A stretch of 64,000 nucleotides of DNA from positions 372,001-436,000 of the forward strand of contig NZ_FZOI01000003.1 of the NCBI RefSeq assembly GCF_900188385.1, read 5' to 3'. The position numbers were made by a program, and so were the translations under genes. The stretch comes from Azospirillum sp. RU38E. Its GTDB lineage: Bacteria > Pseudomonadota > Alphaproteobacteria > Azospirillales > Azospirillaceae. Shown in pieces: positions 8,611 to 17,962 of this stretch. The notes beneath the pieces were generated by a model. That model was not told the DNA's origin, did no database searches, and saw nothing but the letters and a program-made list of their open reading frames with translations. Positions within the stretch are counted from its first letter, which is position 1, and every line of letters begins with the position of its first letter.

Positions 8611-9774
8611 ATGGCCCCCATGACTCTGATCACGACCACCGACGACCTTTCCGCCTTTATCGACCGTATCCGTGACGCCGAATACGTCACCGTTGATACG
8701 GAGTTCATGCGGGAAAAAACCTATTATCCCCAACTCTGCCTGGTGCAGGTGGCTGGCCCCGATGATGCCGCCGCCATCGACCCGCTGGCGCCGGGGATCG
8801 ACCTGTCGCCGCTGTTCGCGCTGATGGATGATCCCAAGGTGTTGAAGGTGTTCCATGCCGCCCGGCAGGATCTGGAAATCTTCTATCACCTGACCGGCAA
8901 GATCCCGACACCGCTGTTTGACACGCAGGTGGCGGCCATGGTCTGCGGCTTTGGCGACAGCGTCGGGTACGAGACGTTGATCACCAAGCTGACCCCGGCG
9001 CGCATCGACAAATCCAGCCGCTTCACCGACTGGTCGCAGCGCCCGCTGACCGACCGGCAGCTGACCTATGCCCTGTCGGACGTGACGCATCTGCGCCCGG
9101 CTTACGAGAAAATCCGCGCCAAGCTGGCCCGTACCGGGCGGGCGGAATGGCTGACGGATGAAATGGCCATCCTGACGGAACCGGCGACATACCGCACCGA
9201 ACCGGAAGACGCATGGAAGCGCCTGAAGGTGCGGACGGAAAAGCCGCGCTTCCTGGCCATTCTGAAGGAAGTGGCGGCCTGGCGGGAGCGGGAGGCGCAG
9301 CGCAAGGATTTGCCGCGCAACCGCGTGCTGCGGGATGAGGCGCTGGTGGAAATCGCCGCCCATGCCCCCACCAATGCCGACGATCTGGGCCGCACGCGCG
9401 GGCTGGGCAGCGGCATGGCGCAGGGCCGCTATGGCACGGAAATCCTGGCCGCCGTACAGACGGCGCTCGCCATCCCCGACGCCAAACTGCCCCGCTCGGA
9501 ACCGCGCGTGGAACCCCCGCCCGGCATCGCCCCGATTGTGGAGCTGTTGCGGGTGCTGTTGAAAATGGTCTGCGACGATAATGAAGTGGCCAGCCGTCTG
9601 GTCGCCAATTCCGCCGACCTGGAAGCCATCGCCGGCAATGATGATGCCGATGTCATGGCCCTGAAAGGCTGGCGCCGCGACCTGTTCGGGGAGGCGGCAT
9701 TGAAGCTGAAACGCGGAAAACTGGCGCTGGCGATCACCGGGAAAAAGGTGAAACTGGTGGAGTTGGAGAAGTGA
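8611..9774 (+). CDS. rnd: Ribonuclease D
   Basis: A 388-residue 3'-5' exoribonuclease that trims tRNA and other stable RNA 3' ends. The DEDD-y catalytic residues are visible: D and E in VTVDTEFMREKTYY, D in FHAARQDLEIF, and Y/D in YALSDVTHLRPAYE. An HRDC domain follows (about residues 200-290), and a further C-terminal helical region completes the normal length. Start at 8611 has AAGGGC 11 bases upstream; ATG 8620 is an alternative. A strong terminator follows. Confidence 0.93.
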   Translation: MAPMTLITTTDDLSAFIDRIRDAEYVTVDTEFMREKTYYPQLCLVQVAGPDDAAAIDPLAPGIDLSPLFALMDDPKVLKVFHAARQDLEIFYHLTGKIPTPLFDTQVAAMVCGFGDSVGYETLITKLTPARIDKSSRFTDWSQRPLTDRQLTYALSDVTHLRPAYEKIRAKLARTGRAEWLTDEMAILTEPATYRTEPEDAWKRLKVRTEKPRFLAILKEVAAWREREAQRKDLPRNRVLRDEALVEIAAHAPTNADDLGRTRGLGSGMAQGRYGTEILAAVQTALAIPDAKLPRSEPRVEPPPGIAPIVELLRVLLKMVCDDNEVASRLVANSADLEAIAGNDDADVMALKGWRRDLFGEAALKLKRGKLALAITGKKVKLVELEK

Positions 9775-9780
9775 GAAAAA

Positions 9781-9808
9781 GGGGCCGGGTGAGACCGGCC
9801 CCTTTTTT
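9781..9808 (+). terminator. Rho-independent terminator of rnd
   Basis: GGGGCCGG (9781-9788) pairs with CCGGCCCC (9795-9802) and is followed by six T. It begins a few bases after the rnd stop. Confidence 0.92.
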
Positions 9809-9854
9809 GTTGGGGAAAGGCAACTTTCCCCAAAGATACAGGCTCCGCATCGGA

Positions 9855-10298
9855 TCAGTGGAACCCGTTCAGTAACAATACGCGTCCCGCCAGGGTAGGA
9901 TGTGCCGCCGTGATGGCGGCAAATCGTCGATCCGCTGTCACAACCGGGCAGCCAACGGCGAGTGCGACCGCCAGATAGGCGCAGTCATAAACGGTGTGCT
10001 GTAAATCCTGCGCCAGGGTAAGCGCTGGTAACACCGTGTCAGGGGCCATGTTTACGAGTTCCAACGGAGCATTGGCCAAGTCGCGCCAAGCATCAGCGAC
10101 GGCAGCGCGGGTCATTTCACGCCGCTTGGCCTTCATTGCCAGCACATTTGCCGTTTCCACCCAGAACAGGCCGGGCACGATCAGCCGTCGTCCCGCAATT
10201 AAAGCGACAGCATCATCGGAGTCGGATTCATCCACAACCCATTTCACCCCGATGCTGGCATCCACCACCAGGGTCGGCGGGAGATCAGCAACGGCCAT
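9855..10298 (-). CDS. vapC: VapC-type PIN-domain toxin
   Basis: A 147-residue PIN-domain RNase, predicted toxin. Acidic active-site residues sit in LVVDASIGVKW, an E within VETANVLAM, D in YDCAYLAVA and D in VTADRRF. The start at 10298 lies inside the end of vapB (14-bp overlap), the usual coupled layout that lets antitoxin be made first. Expected to cleave RNA (often initiator tRNA) when free of VapB. Confidence 0.9.
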   Translation of the reverse strand: MAVADLPPTLVVDASIGVKWVVDESDSDDAVALIAGRRLIVPGLFWVETANVLAMKAKRREMTRAAVADAWRDLANAPLELVNMAPDTVLPALTLAQDLQHTVYDCAYLAVALAVGCPVVTADRRFAAITAAHPTLAGRVLLLNGFH

Positions 10299-10530
10299 CA
10301 CGCGCCTCACGCACAAGATCGGCGCTGTCTGTTTGTGGGATGTCTCCGGTGCGCGCTTTGGCCCGGCTTCTCAGGCCAGTTGCCCAGTCGATCGGCCGCA
10401 TCGGCAAGCAAGCCTCTGCAATGATGGCCCGCGCTTCCGCTTCGATGCTCCGCCCGCTTTGCGCAGCCCGGCGGCGGAGTGCCTCATGCACCTCATCCTC
10501 GATACCCCGCAATGCAAGCGCCTTCACCAT
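10285..10530 (-). CDS. vapB: VapB-type antitoxin (FitA-like RHH)
   Basis: An 81-residue antitoxin. The N-terminal half has a ribbon-helix-helix pattern of the FitA/Arc type (ALALRGIEDEVHEALRRRAA then GRSIEAEARAIIAEA); the acidic C-terminal half is expected to plug the PIN active site. It precedes vapC with overlap, and a palindrome at 10546-10560 just upstream is the likely operator for autorepression. Confidence 0.88.
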   Translation of the reverse strand: MVKALALRGIEDEVHEALRRRAAQSGRSIEAEARAIIAEACLPMRPIDWATGLRSRAKARTGDIPQTDSADLVREARDGRC

Positions 10531-10545
10531 GTCACCACCCGTTTC

Positions 10546-10560
10546 GATATCAATGATATC
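10546..10560. promoter_or_regulatory. Putative vapBC operator
   Basis: GATATC-AAT-GATATC: two GATATC palindromes form a larger inverted and direct repeat 16 bases before the vapB start, in a locally AT-rich patch. RHH antitoxins bind such paired half-sites to repress their own operon. Confidence 0.55.
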
Positions 10561-11062
10561 AACTTAGGGATACCGACCCGTCTTTTCAAGCTAGCCTTGA
10601 AATTGTTGTCCGCCCCATCGAGACCATGCGTCCCCCCACCCCCAAGTAAGGAAAGCCCCCTACCCGCCCCGCCCCTTTCCCGATTCCTCACCCCCGTCAC
10701 CACCACCCCCGATAGGGCTGCGGAGAACGTTCCGGAATCATCTGCGGAACGAAGCTGAATCAACGCGGGCTCCCCCGCCGGGGCACGTTCCCGCCGCCAC
10801 CCCACCTATCCTTACTTGGGCCCCACAGCATCACCGGAAAAAATGGCCCCGGTGGTGACACCAGGGCCAGGTCATTCTCGATCATGCCCTGAACATTGGC
10901 CTCGTCCATGGAGACGGTACGGTCCTGAAGCCAGCCCCATGGTCACCGCAGGGGCGACATGCGGCGGTGTGGCTGTCCGCCAGGGCGGTAGCGGCGTATT
11001 TTTAGGCAGAGGCGCTGGCAAGCATGGCCAACGCCGACCCTTGCCGTCTGGTCTGCCTCCCC
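10561..11062. other. Intergenic region without a confident gene
   Basis: About 500 bases upstream of the DMT transporter and vapB. The readable frames have poor codon composition. On the minus strand near 10870-10940 a short coding-like stretch reads WLQDRTVSMDEANVQG then MIENDLALV, but a stop lies just before it and the following residues are proline/glycine-rich junk, so at most it is a gene remnant. No clear terminator or repeat was found. Confidence 0.5.
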
Positions 11063-11998
11063 ATGTCCGCCGCCCCCTCCACCGCATCCGCCGGGTTCTC
11101 CCAGGAGGAGAATTTTCCGTTGGGTATCCTGTTGGCCTTCCTGGCCTTTGCCGGCTACAGCATCATGGATGTGACGGTGAAGATGCTGGTGAAGCATTAC
11201 GCCGTGCCGCAGGTCATCGTCTTCAACAGCCTGTTCGCCTTCATCCCCATCATTCTCTATGCCCTGAAAACCGGCGGGCTGTGGCGCAACCTGCGTACCC
11301 GCCGGCCGCAATTCCATGCTGCCCGCGCGTTCTGCGGCATCTGTTCGGGTTTTCTGGGCTTCTATGCCTATTCCCAGATGCCGATTGCCGATGTCTATGC
11401 GCTGGCCTTCACCGCACCCCTATTCATCACCGCCCTGGCCGTGCCGGTGCTGAAGGAACAGGTGGGCTGGCGGCGCTGGACCGCCGTGGGCATCGGCTTT
11501 CTGGGGGTGATGGTGATGCTACGGCCCGGCAGCGGGCTGTTGAATCCGGCGGCCTTTGCCGCACTGGGCGGGGCGTTTTTCTATTCCATCGGCATGTTGA
11601 TTTCCCGGCTGATGCGCGGCACGGAAAGCAGCGTCTCCTTCGCCTTTTATTCCACGCTGGCCAGCACCCTGGTCTATGGCAGCATGATGCCCTGGTTGGG
11701 CAAGATGCCGACATGGCCGCATCTGGGCCTGTCGGCCCTGGGCGGCACCTTTTGCGGCATTGCCTTTGTCTGTCTGCTGACGGCGTTTCGCAAGGTGCCG
11801 GCCGCCGTGGCTGCCCCGTTCCAATATACCCAGATCATCTGGGGCGTACTGTATGGCTATGCCTTCTTCGGGGATATGCCGGATCACACCCTGTTCATCG
11901 GCGTGGCGATCGTGATTTCGTCGGGCCTTTACATCCTGTACCGAGAAACGCGGCTGGGCCGGCAGGTGGCCGCCCAGCCGGTGGCTGAGGGGGCCTGA
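11063..11998 (+). CDS. EamA/DMT-family exporter (first of a tandem pair)
   Basis: About 311 residues with ten predicted membrane helices in two EamA repeats (GYSIMDVTVKMLVKHYAV, then SGFLGFYAYSQMPIADVYAL with PVLKEQVGWRRW). Such inner-membrane proteins export metabolites or S-adenosylmethionine-like solutes; the substrate is unknown. Start is uncertain: Met 11063 is used, ATG 11024 is possible, and a TTG at 11120 has the best ribosome site (AGGAGGAG, 9 bases upstream). The next gene starts two bases after the stop and is a clear paralogue, pointing to tandem duplication. Confidence 0.85.
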   Translation: MSAAPSTASAGFSQEENFPLGILLAFLAFAGYSIMDVTVKMLVKHYAVPQVIVFNSLFAFIPIILYALKTGGLWRNLRTRRPQFHAARAFCGICSGFLGFYAYSQMPIADVYALAFTAPLFITALAVPVLKEQVGWRRWTAVGIGFLGVMVMLRPGSGLLNPAAFAALGGAFFYSIGMLISRLMRGTESSVSFAFYSTLASTLVYGSMMPWLGKMPTWPHLGLSALGGTFCGIAFVCLLTAFRKVPAAVAAPFQYTQIIWGVLYGYAFFGDMPDHTLFIGVAIVISSGLYILYRETRLGRQVAAQPVAEGA

Positions 11999-12000
11999 GC

Positions 12001-12903
12001 ATGGGCGGCAAATCACTGATCGGCATTGCCTGGTTCCAGGTGGCGATTCTCTGCTTTGCGGTGATGGATGCCGCCATCAAGTATCTGACGGCCGATTTCG
12101 GCACCTGGCAGATCATGTTCTTCCGGGGTTTCTTCTCCCTGATCCCCATTGCCATGTTGACGGCGCGGTCGGGCGGGCTGGGCACGCTGCGCACCAGCCA
12201 CCTTTTATCGCATGTCGGTCGGGCCCTGATCGGCATCGCGGCCGCCTTCTGCTTCTTCTATGCCTATTCCATCATGCCGCTGGCCGATGCCTATGCCATC
12301 GCCTTTGCCGGACCGTTGTTCATGACGGCCCTGTCAGTGCCGGTGCTGAAGGAAAAGGTGGGCTGGCGGCGCTGGCTGGCCGTGCTGGTGGGGTTTGCCG
12401 GCGTCATCGTCATGCTGCGGCCGGGACAGGGCATGTTGACGCTGACGGCCCTGGTGCCGCTGGCCGCTGCCGCCTTCTATGCGCTGACCATGCTTTATGT
12501 CCGGGTGCTGGCGCGGACGGAAAGCAATGCCGCCATCACCTTCTATTTCGTCACCACCATGTCGATCATGGCGACCATCGCCATGATCCCGGAATGGCGC
12601 ACGCCACAGGGCTGGCAATGGCTGCTGCTGATCATGGTGGGGGTGATCGGCGGCGTGGCGCAGATCGCCTTCACCCAGGCCTTCCGGCTGACCAGCCCGT
12701 CGCTGCTGGCCCCGTTCGAATATACGGCGATGATCTGGGCGGTGCTGTTCGGTTATCTCCTGTTCGGTGATATTCCGGATAAGGCCATCTGGATCGGCGG
12801 CGCCATCGTGGTGGCGGCCGGGCTGTACATCATCCACCGCGAAACCGTGCTGCACCGGCAGGTCGCCAGCCACAGCCGCGCCGCCGGGGAAACGGGAAGG
12901 TAA
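12001..12903 (+). CDS. EamA/DMT-family exporter (second of a tandem pair)
   Basis: A 300-residue ten-helix membrane protein. It shares with the preceding gene the blocks FFYAYSIMPLADAYAI, PVLKEKVGWRRW, VIVMLRPG, LLAPFEYTAMIWAVLFGY and the end LYIIHRETVLHRQVA, so the two are paralogues from tandem duplication. The two may work as a heterodimer or transport different solutes; nothing in the sequence decides this. Cotranscription is likely given the 2-base gap. Confidence 0.87.
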   Translation: MGGKSLIGIAWFQVAILCFAVMDAAIKYLTADFGTWQIMFFRGFFSLIPIAMLTARSGGLGTLRTSHLLSHVGRALIGIAAAFCFFYAYSIMPLADAYAIAFAGPLFMTALSVPVLKEKVGWRRWLAVLVGFAGVIVMLRPGQGMLTLTALVPLAAAAFYALTMLYVRVLARTESNAAITFYFVTTMSIMATIAMIPEWRTPQGWQWLLLIMVGVIGGVAQIAFTQAFRLTSPSLLAPFEYTAMIWAVLFGYLLFGDIPDKAIWIGGAIVVAAGLYIIHRETVLHRQVASHSRAAGETGR

Positions 12904-12943
12904 TACGCTGTTGCCATGATCAGACCCTATCGGTTCTGCTCAT

Positions 12944-13060
12944 GGCCCTCAAACGCCGGCGCCAGCCTCCGCTGGCTTGGCTTCACGCGGCACGTGCCGC
13001 GCGGCGGCGGTCGCCGCCGGACCAAGTTGCGATGAGGTGCACTCATCGCAACTTGGTATA
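12944..13060 (+). repeat. Hairpin-mosaic repeat, copy C
   Basis: Same order of parts as copies A, B and D: a CCCTCA-CGCCGG core start, CAGC/GCTG hairpin, GGCTTGGCTT, a GCGGCAC/GTGCCGC hairpin, GGCGGTCGCCGCC, then a terminal perfect 15-bp stem CCAAGTTGCGATGAG (13022-13056) followed by TATA. The core is shared but the terminal stem differs from the other copies. It lies between the DMT exporters and glgX. Confidence 0.8.
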
Positions 13061-13205
13061 CCCCTTCCCCCTGGGTTGAAGCCGGGTTATGCGGCACTTG
13101 CATAAGCAGGGCTTGGCGCAGCCCCCGGCTGTTGGCATTGTGCATTGCATGGAAACACCGGCATCAAGGTCGGTGGTGGGGCGTCATGAAGGGGCAGGGT
13201 CGGGG

Positions 13206-15413
13206 ATGCGAACAACAGGGGCTGCGCGTAGCACCGTCTGGCCGGGTCGTCCCCATCCGCTGGGGGCCACCTGGGACGGTTTCGGGGTGAATTTCGCCCT
13301 GTTTTCCGCCCATGCCGAAAAGGTGGAGCTCTGCCTGTTCGCCAGCGATGGCGTGCGGGAGATTGAGCGGATCACCCTGCCGGAATGCACCGATGATGTC
13401 TGGCACGCCTATCTGCCTGATGCGCGGCCCGGCCAGCTTTATGGCTATCGCGTGCATGGGCCCTATGACCCGTCACGCGGGCACCGGTTCAACCCCAACA
13501 AGCTGTTGCTGGACCCCTATGCCAAGGCGCTGGAAGGGCCGATGCGCTGGTCGGATGCGCATTTCGGCTATCGCGTCGGGGCGGCCAAGGAAGATCTCTC
13601 GCTGGACCGGCGCGACAATGCGCGCGGGATGCCGAAATGCCGGGTGATCGACCCCGCCTTCACCTGGGGCAGCGAACGCCGCCCCAGCATCCCCTGGACC
13701 GACACCATCATTTATGAGGCGCATGTCCGGGGCCAGACGCTGAACCATCCCGACGTGCCGCCCGGAATGCGCGGCACCTTCAATGGTCTGGCCAGCCAGG
13801 CCATGATCGACCATCTGAAGGGGTTGGGCGTGACGGCGGTGGAGCTGCTGCCCGTCCATGCCTTCACCGATGACCGGCATCTGGTGGAACGGTCGCTGCA
13901 TAATTACTGGGGCTATGCCAGCATCGGCTTTTTCGCGCCCGAGCCGCGCTATATGACCGGCCGGTCAACGCGCGAATTCAAAAGCATGGTGGCCCGCCTG
14001 CATGATGCCGGGATCGAGGTGATTCTGGATGTGGTCTATAACCACACGGGCGAGGGCAACCATCTGGGCCCCACCCTGTCCTTCCGCGGCATCGACAATG
14101 CCAGCTATTACCTGCTGCAACCGCAGGATAAGCGCTTCTATCAGGATCATACGGGCACGGGGAACACGTTGAACCTTGCCCACCCCCGCGTGTTGCAGAT
14201 GGTGATGGACAGTCTGCGCTATTGGGTGGGGGAAATGCATGTCGATGGTTTCCGCTTCGATCTGGCGACATCACTGGCGCGCGAGGCGCATGGTTATGAC
14301 CCCGGCAGCGGCTTTCTGGATGCCGTGCGGCAAGACCCTTTGCTGGCCGGCGTGAAGATGATTGCGGAACCGTGGGATATCGGCCCCGGCGGCTATCGCG
14401 TCGGGCAATATCCCTCGGGCTGGAGTGAGTGGAACGACCGGTTCCGCGACACCACCCGCCGATTCTGGCGCGGCGATGAAGGGATGCTGCCGGAACTGGC
14501 GGCGCGCCTGACCGGATCAGCCGACCTGTTCGACCATGGGCACCGCCGCCCCTGGTCCAGCATCAATTTCGTCACCTCACATGATGGCTTCACCCTGGCC
14601 GACCTCAACGCCTATGAGGTGAAGCATAATGAGGCCAATCAGGAAGCCAACCGCGACGGGCACGACGGCAATTTCTCCGCCAATTATGGGGTGGAGGGGC
14701 CGACGGATGACCCCGCCATCCTGGCCCTGCGCCACCGGCAGGCCCGCAACCTGTTGGCTACGCTGCTGTTTTCCCAGGGCACACCGATGATCCTGGGCGG
14801 GGATGAGCTGTTGCGCAGCCAGCAGGGCAATAACAACGCCTATTGCCAGGACAACCCGGTGAGCTGGACCGATTGGGAGGGGACGGGCATCACCGGGCGG
14901 GCGATGACCCGCTTCGTCGCCCGCCTGACCGCCTTGCGCCGCCAGCACCCGGTGCTGCGGCGCGGGCGTTTCCTGCATGGGCGGGAGGTCTCAGCCAACG
15001 GCGTCAAGGATGTCACCTGGATCAACCCGCAGGGTACCGAAAAGGCGCCCGAACAATGGCGCGACGGTCAGGCCCGGTGCCTGGGCCTGTTGCTGAACGG
15101 GCGGGCGGGTGTGCATCCGGGCCATGATGGTGCGCCGCTGCTGGACGAGGTGCTGCTGCTGATCGTCAATGCCACGCCAGAGCCGGTTTCCTTCACCTTG
15201 CCTGCAGTGCCAGGGGGCAATGGCTGGCACTGCCTGCTGGATACCGGTTCCGCCACGGGGGAACCGACGGCCAGCCCCGGCCCGCTGCTGCCGGTGACCG
15301 GTCAGCCCGTCAGCCTGCCCGGCCGCAGCTGCTGGCTTTATCAATTGGTGGATAATATCGCGGACCCGGCCATTGCTGCCGATCTCGGTCCGGAAGGGTC
15401 GGCCCATGCCTGA
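13206..15413 (+). CDS. glgX: Glycogen debranching enzyme GlgX
   Basis: About 735 residues of a GH13 isoamylase-type debranching enzyme that hydrolyses alpha-1,6 branches of glycogen limit dextrin in the cytoplasm. It has the N-terminal CBM48-like domain (PLGATWDGFGVNFALFS), then the catalytic barrel with DVVYNHTGEG, the nucleophile region DGFRFDLATSLARE, the acid/base IAEPWDIGPG and FVTSHDGFTLAD. The start at 13206 is 5'-most with similarity; Met at 13149 or 13089 is possible. It overlaps the next gene by 8 bp, which is unusual for glg operons. Confidence 0.95.
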   Translation: MRTTGAARSTVWPGRPHPLGATWDGFGVNFALFSAHAEKVELCLFASDGVREIERITLPECTDDVWHAYLPDARPGQLYGYRVHGPYDPSRGHRFNPNKLLLDPYAKALEGPMRWSDAHFGYRVGAAKEDLSLDRRDNARGMPKCRVIDPAFTWGSERRPSIPWTDTIIYEAHVRGQTLNHPDVPPGMRGTFNGLASQAMIDHLKGLGVTAVELLPVHAFTDDRHLVERSLHNYWGYASIGFFAPEPRYMTGRSTREFKSMVARLHDAGIEVILDVVYNHTGEGNHLGPTLSFRGIDNASYYLLQPQDKRFYQDHTGTGNTLNLAHPRVLQMVMDSLRYWVGEMHVDGFRFDLATSLAREAHGYDPGSGFLDAVRQDPLLAGVKMIAEPWDIGPGGYRVGQYPSGWSEWNDRFRDTTRRFWRGDEGMLPELAARLTGSADLFDHGHRRPWSSINFVTSHDGFTLADLNAYEVKHNEANQEANRDGHDGNFSANYGVEGPTDDPAILALRHRQARNLLATLLFSQGTPMILGGDELLRSQQGNNNAYCQDNPVSWTDWEGTGITGRAMTRFVARLTALRRQHPVLRRGRFLHGREVSANGVKDVTWINPQGTEKAPEQWRDGQARCLGLLLNGRAGVHPGHDGAPLLDEVLLLIVNATPEPVSFTLPAVPGGNGWHCLLDTGSATGEPTASPGPLLPVTGQPVSLPGRSCWLYQLVDNIADPAIAADLGPEGSAHA

Positions 15414-16428
15414 TATCGATTTCCGTCCCGTGCAGGTGATGATCGTCGACAAGGACAGCAATACGCGCCGCCTGCTGCGGGGCATTCTGTCCCGGCTGGG
15501 CATCGACAAGATCACCGATTTCCCCAATACCAATGATGTGCCGGCAGCCCTGCTGGCCAGCCCGCCGGACCTGCTGTTCATTGATGCCGACGCGGCGGAG
15601 CCGGAGGGGCTGCGCTTTGTGCAGAATCTGCGTCATGCGCAGCAGCCGCATAATCCCTTCCTCTGCATCATCGCCATGACCTGGCAGCCCACCCAGCCGC
15701 TGATGATGCGTTTCACCGCATCAGGCGCCGATGATCTGATGGTAAAGCCGTTCAGCGCCAAGCAGGTGCAGGACCGGCTGACCAACCTGATCGACGGGCG
15801 CAAGGGCTTTGTCGTCACCGCCGATTATATCGGCCCGGATCGGCGGCGGCAGCCGCGGGAGGGGCTGCAGATCCCCCTGTTCAACGTGCCCAACAGCCTG
15901 CGCCTGAAGGTAACCGGCCTGTTCGACAAGGCCCGCATCAACGATGCCGTGGCCGACGCGCTGGAGGCCATCAATGTTCAGAAAGTCGTGCGCGGCGGTT
16001 TCCAGCTGGCCTTTCTGGCCGATTTTGCTGCGCCGGGCGCCAGTGCCGGCGGCGACAAGATGGCGGCCGACCATCTGCTGCGCATCGGCCCGGTGCTGGA
16101 TGATCTGATGCGACGGCTGCGGCCGGATTCGGACCTGCGGCCGACGCTGGAAACCTACGCCACCACTATCCGCGCCACGCTGGAGGCCTTCAAGGCGGCG
16201 CCGGACAAGCCGGCCGGCGGGATGCCGGCCCTGCTGGCCGCCGCCATCGGCATCGCCGCCGCCACCTCCCGCCGGTCCAACATTGCCGTGGTGGAACAGG
16301 AGGTGCGGGGGGCGGTGACCAGCTATCGTAACCGTCTGGCGGAAATCGCCCAGGCCAAGGCCGCCCCGGCCGCAGCGGCGGCACCAGCCGGGGCACCGGC
16401 AGAAAAAGAGGTTGAGGCACGGGGGTAA
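15406..16428 (+). CDS. Receiver-domain protein with C-terminal helical region
   Basis: A 340-residue protein. Residues 1-125 form a CheY-like receiver (VQVMIVDKDSNTRRLLRGIL, the phospho-Asp in LLFIDADAAE, Lys in LMVKPFSAKQV). Next is YIGPDRRRQPREG, a linker motif seen in alphaproteobacterial receiver proteins, then a mostly helical region ending in an Ala-rich tail. There is no DNA-binding or known enzymatic domain, so output is likely by protein contact. ATG overlaps the glgX stop (ATGCCTGA) with GGAAGGG upstream, so it is translationally coupled to glgX. Confidence 0.8.
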   Translation: MPDIDFRPVQVMIVDKDSNTRRLLRGILSRLGIDKITDFPNTNDVPAALLASPPDLLFIDADAAEPEGLRFVQNLRHAQQPHNPFLCIIAMTWQPTQPLMMRFTASGADDLMVKPFSAKQVQDRLTNLIDGRKGFVVTADYIGPDRRRQPREGLQIPLFNVPNSLRLKVTGLFDKARINDAVADALEAINVQKVVRGGFQLAFLADFAAPGASAGGDKMAADHLLRIGPVLDDLMRRLRPDSDLRPTLETYATTIRATLEAFKAAPDKPAGGMPALLAAAIGIAAATSRRSNIAVVEQEVRGAVTSYRNRLAEIAQAKAAPAAAAAPAGAPAEKEVEARG

Positions 16429-16458
16429 CCCCCCGTCATCCTGTCCTTTATGAGGTCA

Positions 16459-17751
16459 CTATGCCGCCCCGATGGGGGCCACCAGCACCTTGTCGATGCG
16501 GCGGCCATCCATATCCACCACTTCGAACCGGTAGCCATCATGCTCCACCAGTTCGCCGGCGGTGGGGATATGGCCGAACTTGAACAGCAGGAAACCGGCC
16601 AGCGTGTGATAGCCGCTTTCCTCGTCCCGCAGGCTCTTCAGCCCCAGATGGGCCTCCACCTCTTCCACGGCCATCATGCCGTCGATCAGCAGGGAACCAT
16701 CGGCGCGGCGGACGATATCGGCATCTTCATCACCAATATCCGGCAGTTCGCCGGCAATGCCTTCCAGCACGTCGGTCAGGGTGGCAATCCCTTCCACCGA
16801 GCCATATTCATCCACCACAATGGCCATCTGCTCGCCCGACTGCTTGAACAGTTCCATCAGGCGCATCACTTCCGTGCCGTCATGTACCACCAGCGCATCG
16901 CGCACGGCGGGGCGCAGATCGAGCGGTTCGCCTTCCAGCATCCGGTGCAGCAGATCCTTGGTGTGGACAATGCCCAGCACATCATCCAGGTCACTGCGGC
17001 AGACCGGCAGGCGGGAATGCCCGCTCTCCCGGATATCGCGTTTGATATTGTCCAGCTGATCGTCAATATCCAGCCACATCACCTCCGGCCGGGGCGTCAT
17101 GATGGACCGCACGGTGCGATCGGCCAGACGCATGACGCCTTCGATCATGCGCTTTTCATCCGGATCGAAGACACCGCTGGCCGTGCCCTCGGCAATCAGG
17201 CTCTTCACCTCTTCTTCGGTCACCGTCTGCTCGGCCTTTTCCGGCACCCGCAGCAGCCTCAGCATGGTTTCCGTGGAAGCGCCCAGCAGCCAGACGAACG
17301 GCGCCGTGGCCTTGGAGAGAGAGCGCATGATGGGGGCGGCGAAGGTGGCAATGCCTTCCGCATTGTTGAGTGCCACGCGCTTGGGCACCAGTTCGCCGAC
17401 GATCAGCGACAGATAGGTGATGGCGATAACCACCAGGGCCAGGGCCGCTTCCTGACCATAGCCTGCCATGCCCGGTAGTTCATCAATCCACGGCCCCAGC
17501 CGGGCGGCCAGAGTAGCGCCACCAACGGCGCCATTGATGACACCGATCAGCGTGATGCCGATCTGCACCGTGGAAAGGAAGCGCGAAGGATCTTCCTGCA
17601 GGGCGAGGGCAACGGTGGCGCCGCGCCGCCCCTCCTCCGCCATCTGCTGCAAGCGGATCTTGCGGGCCGAGACGACCGCCAGTTCCGACATGGCAAAGAA
17701 ACCGTTGAGGAGAATGAGGAACAGGACCGCGGCGAGTTCGAGCGAAACCAT
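16459..17751 (-). CDS. CNNM/HlyC-CorC family membrane protein with CBS domains
   Basis: A 430-residue inner-membrane protein. The N-terminal CNNM (DUF21) domain has about four helices (LAAVLFLILLNGFFAMSELA to GELVPKRVALNN, residues 1-200), followed by two CBS domains (IMTPRPEVMWLD and VVDEYGSVEGIATLTDVLE) and a C-terminal CorC/HlyC domain (DGSLLIDGMMAVEEVE). Homologues are linked to Mg2+/Co2+ efflux and older annotations call them hemolysins. Full length, monocistronic, converging on the receiver-domain gene. Confidence 0.9.
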   Translation of the reverse strand: MVSLELAAVLFLILLNGFFAMSELAVVSARKIRLQQMAEEGRRGATVALALQEDPSRFLSTVQIGITLIGVINGAVGGATLAARLGPWIDELPGMAGYGQEAALALVVIAITYLSLIVGELVPKRVALNNAEGIATFAAPIMRSLSKATAPFVWLLGASTETMLRLLRVPEKAEQTVTEEEVKSLIAEGTASGVFDPDEKRMIEGVMRLADRTVRSIMTPRPEVMWLDIDDQLDNIKRDIRESGHSRLPVCRSDLDDVLGIVHTKDLLHRMLEGEPLDLRPAVRDALVVHDGTEVMRLMELFKQSGEQMAIVVDEYGSVEGIATLTDVLEGIAGELPDIGDEDADIVRRADGSLLIDGMMAVEEVEAHLGLKSLRDEESGYHTLAGFLLFKFGHIPTAGELVEHDGYRFEVVDMDGRRIDKVLVAPIGAA

Positions 17752-17962
17752 CTTCTGCGTTATGTGACGCGAGCCAGGAGGCGGCCCGCATCTGCCATCC
17801 TAACGCATTGCGGCAGAAATGCGAGGGCGGTTGCAGCCTGAAAGCAAAATTGCCCGTCGGTTGATGCAACCAACGGGCGGGCAGCCCCGTTTCCTTCCCG
17901 CCATGCTCCCCGCCCATGGCTCCAGGCGGGGGAAATTATCCGCAAAGCCCAAGGGCACGCCC

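Noticed and set aside
9855-10530. vapBC as part of a mobile island
   Set aside because: Flanks show no direct repeats, integrase or shift in base composition, so this is treated as an ordinary chromosomal module.
10524-10805. 93-codon minus frame upstream of vapB
   Set aside because: Gly/Arg-rich low-complexity translation without similarity; overlaps the likely vapB operator.
10816-11988. 390-codon plus frame overlapping the first DMT gene
   Set aside because: Out of frame with the transporter, which has clear helices and a paralogue; the residue composition here is non-protein-like.
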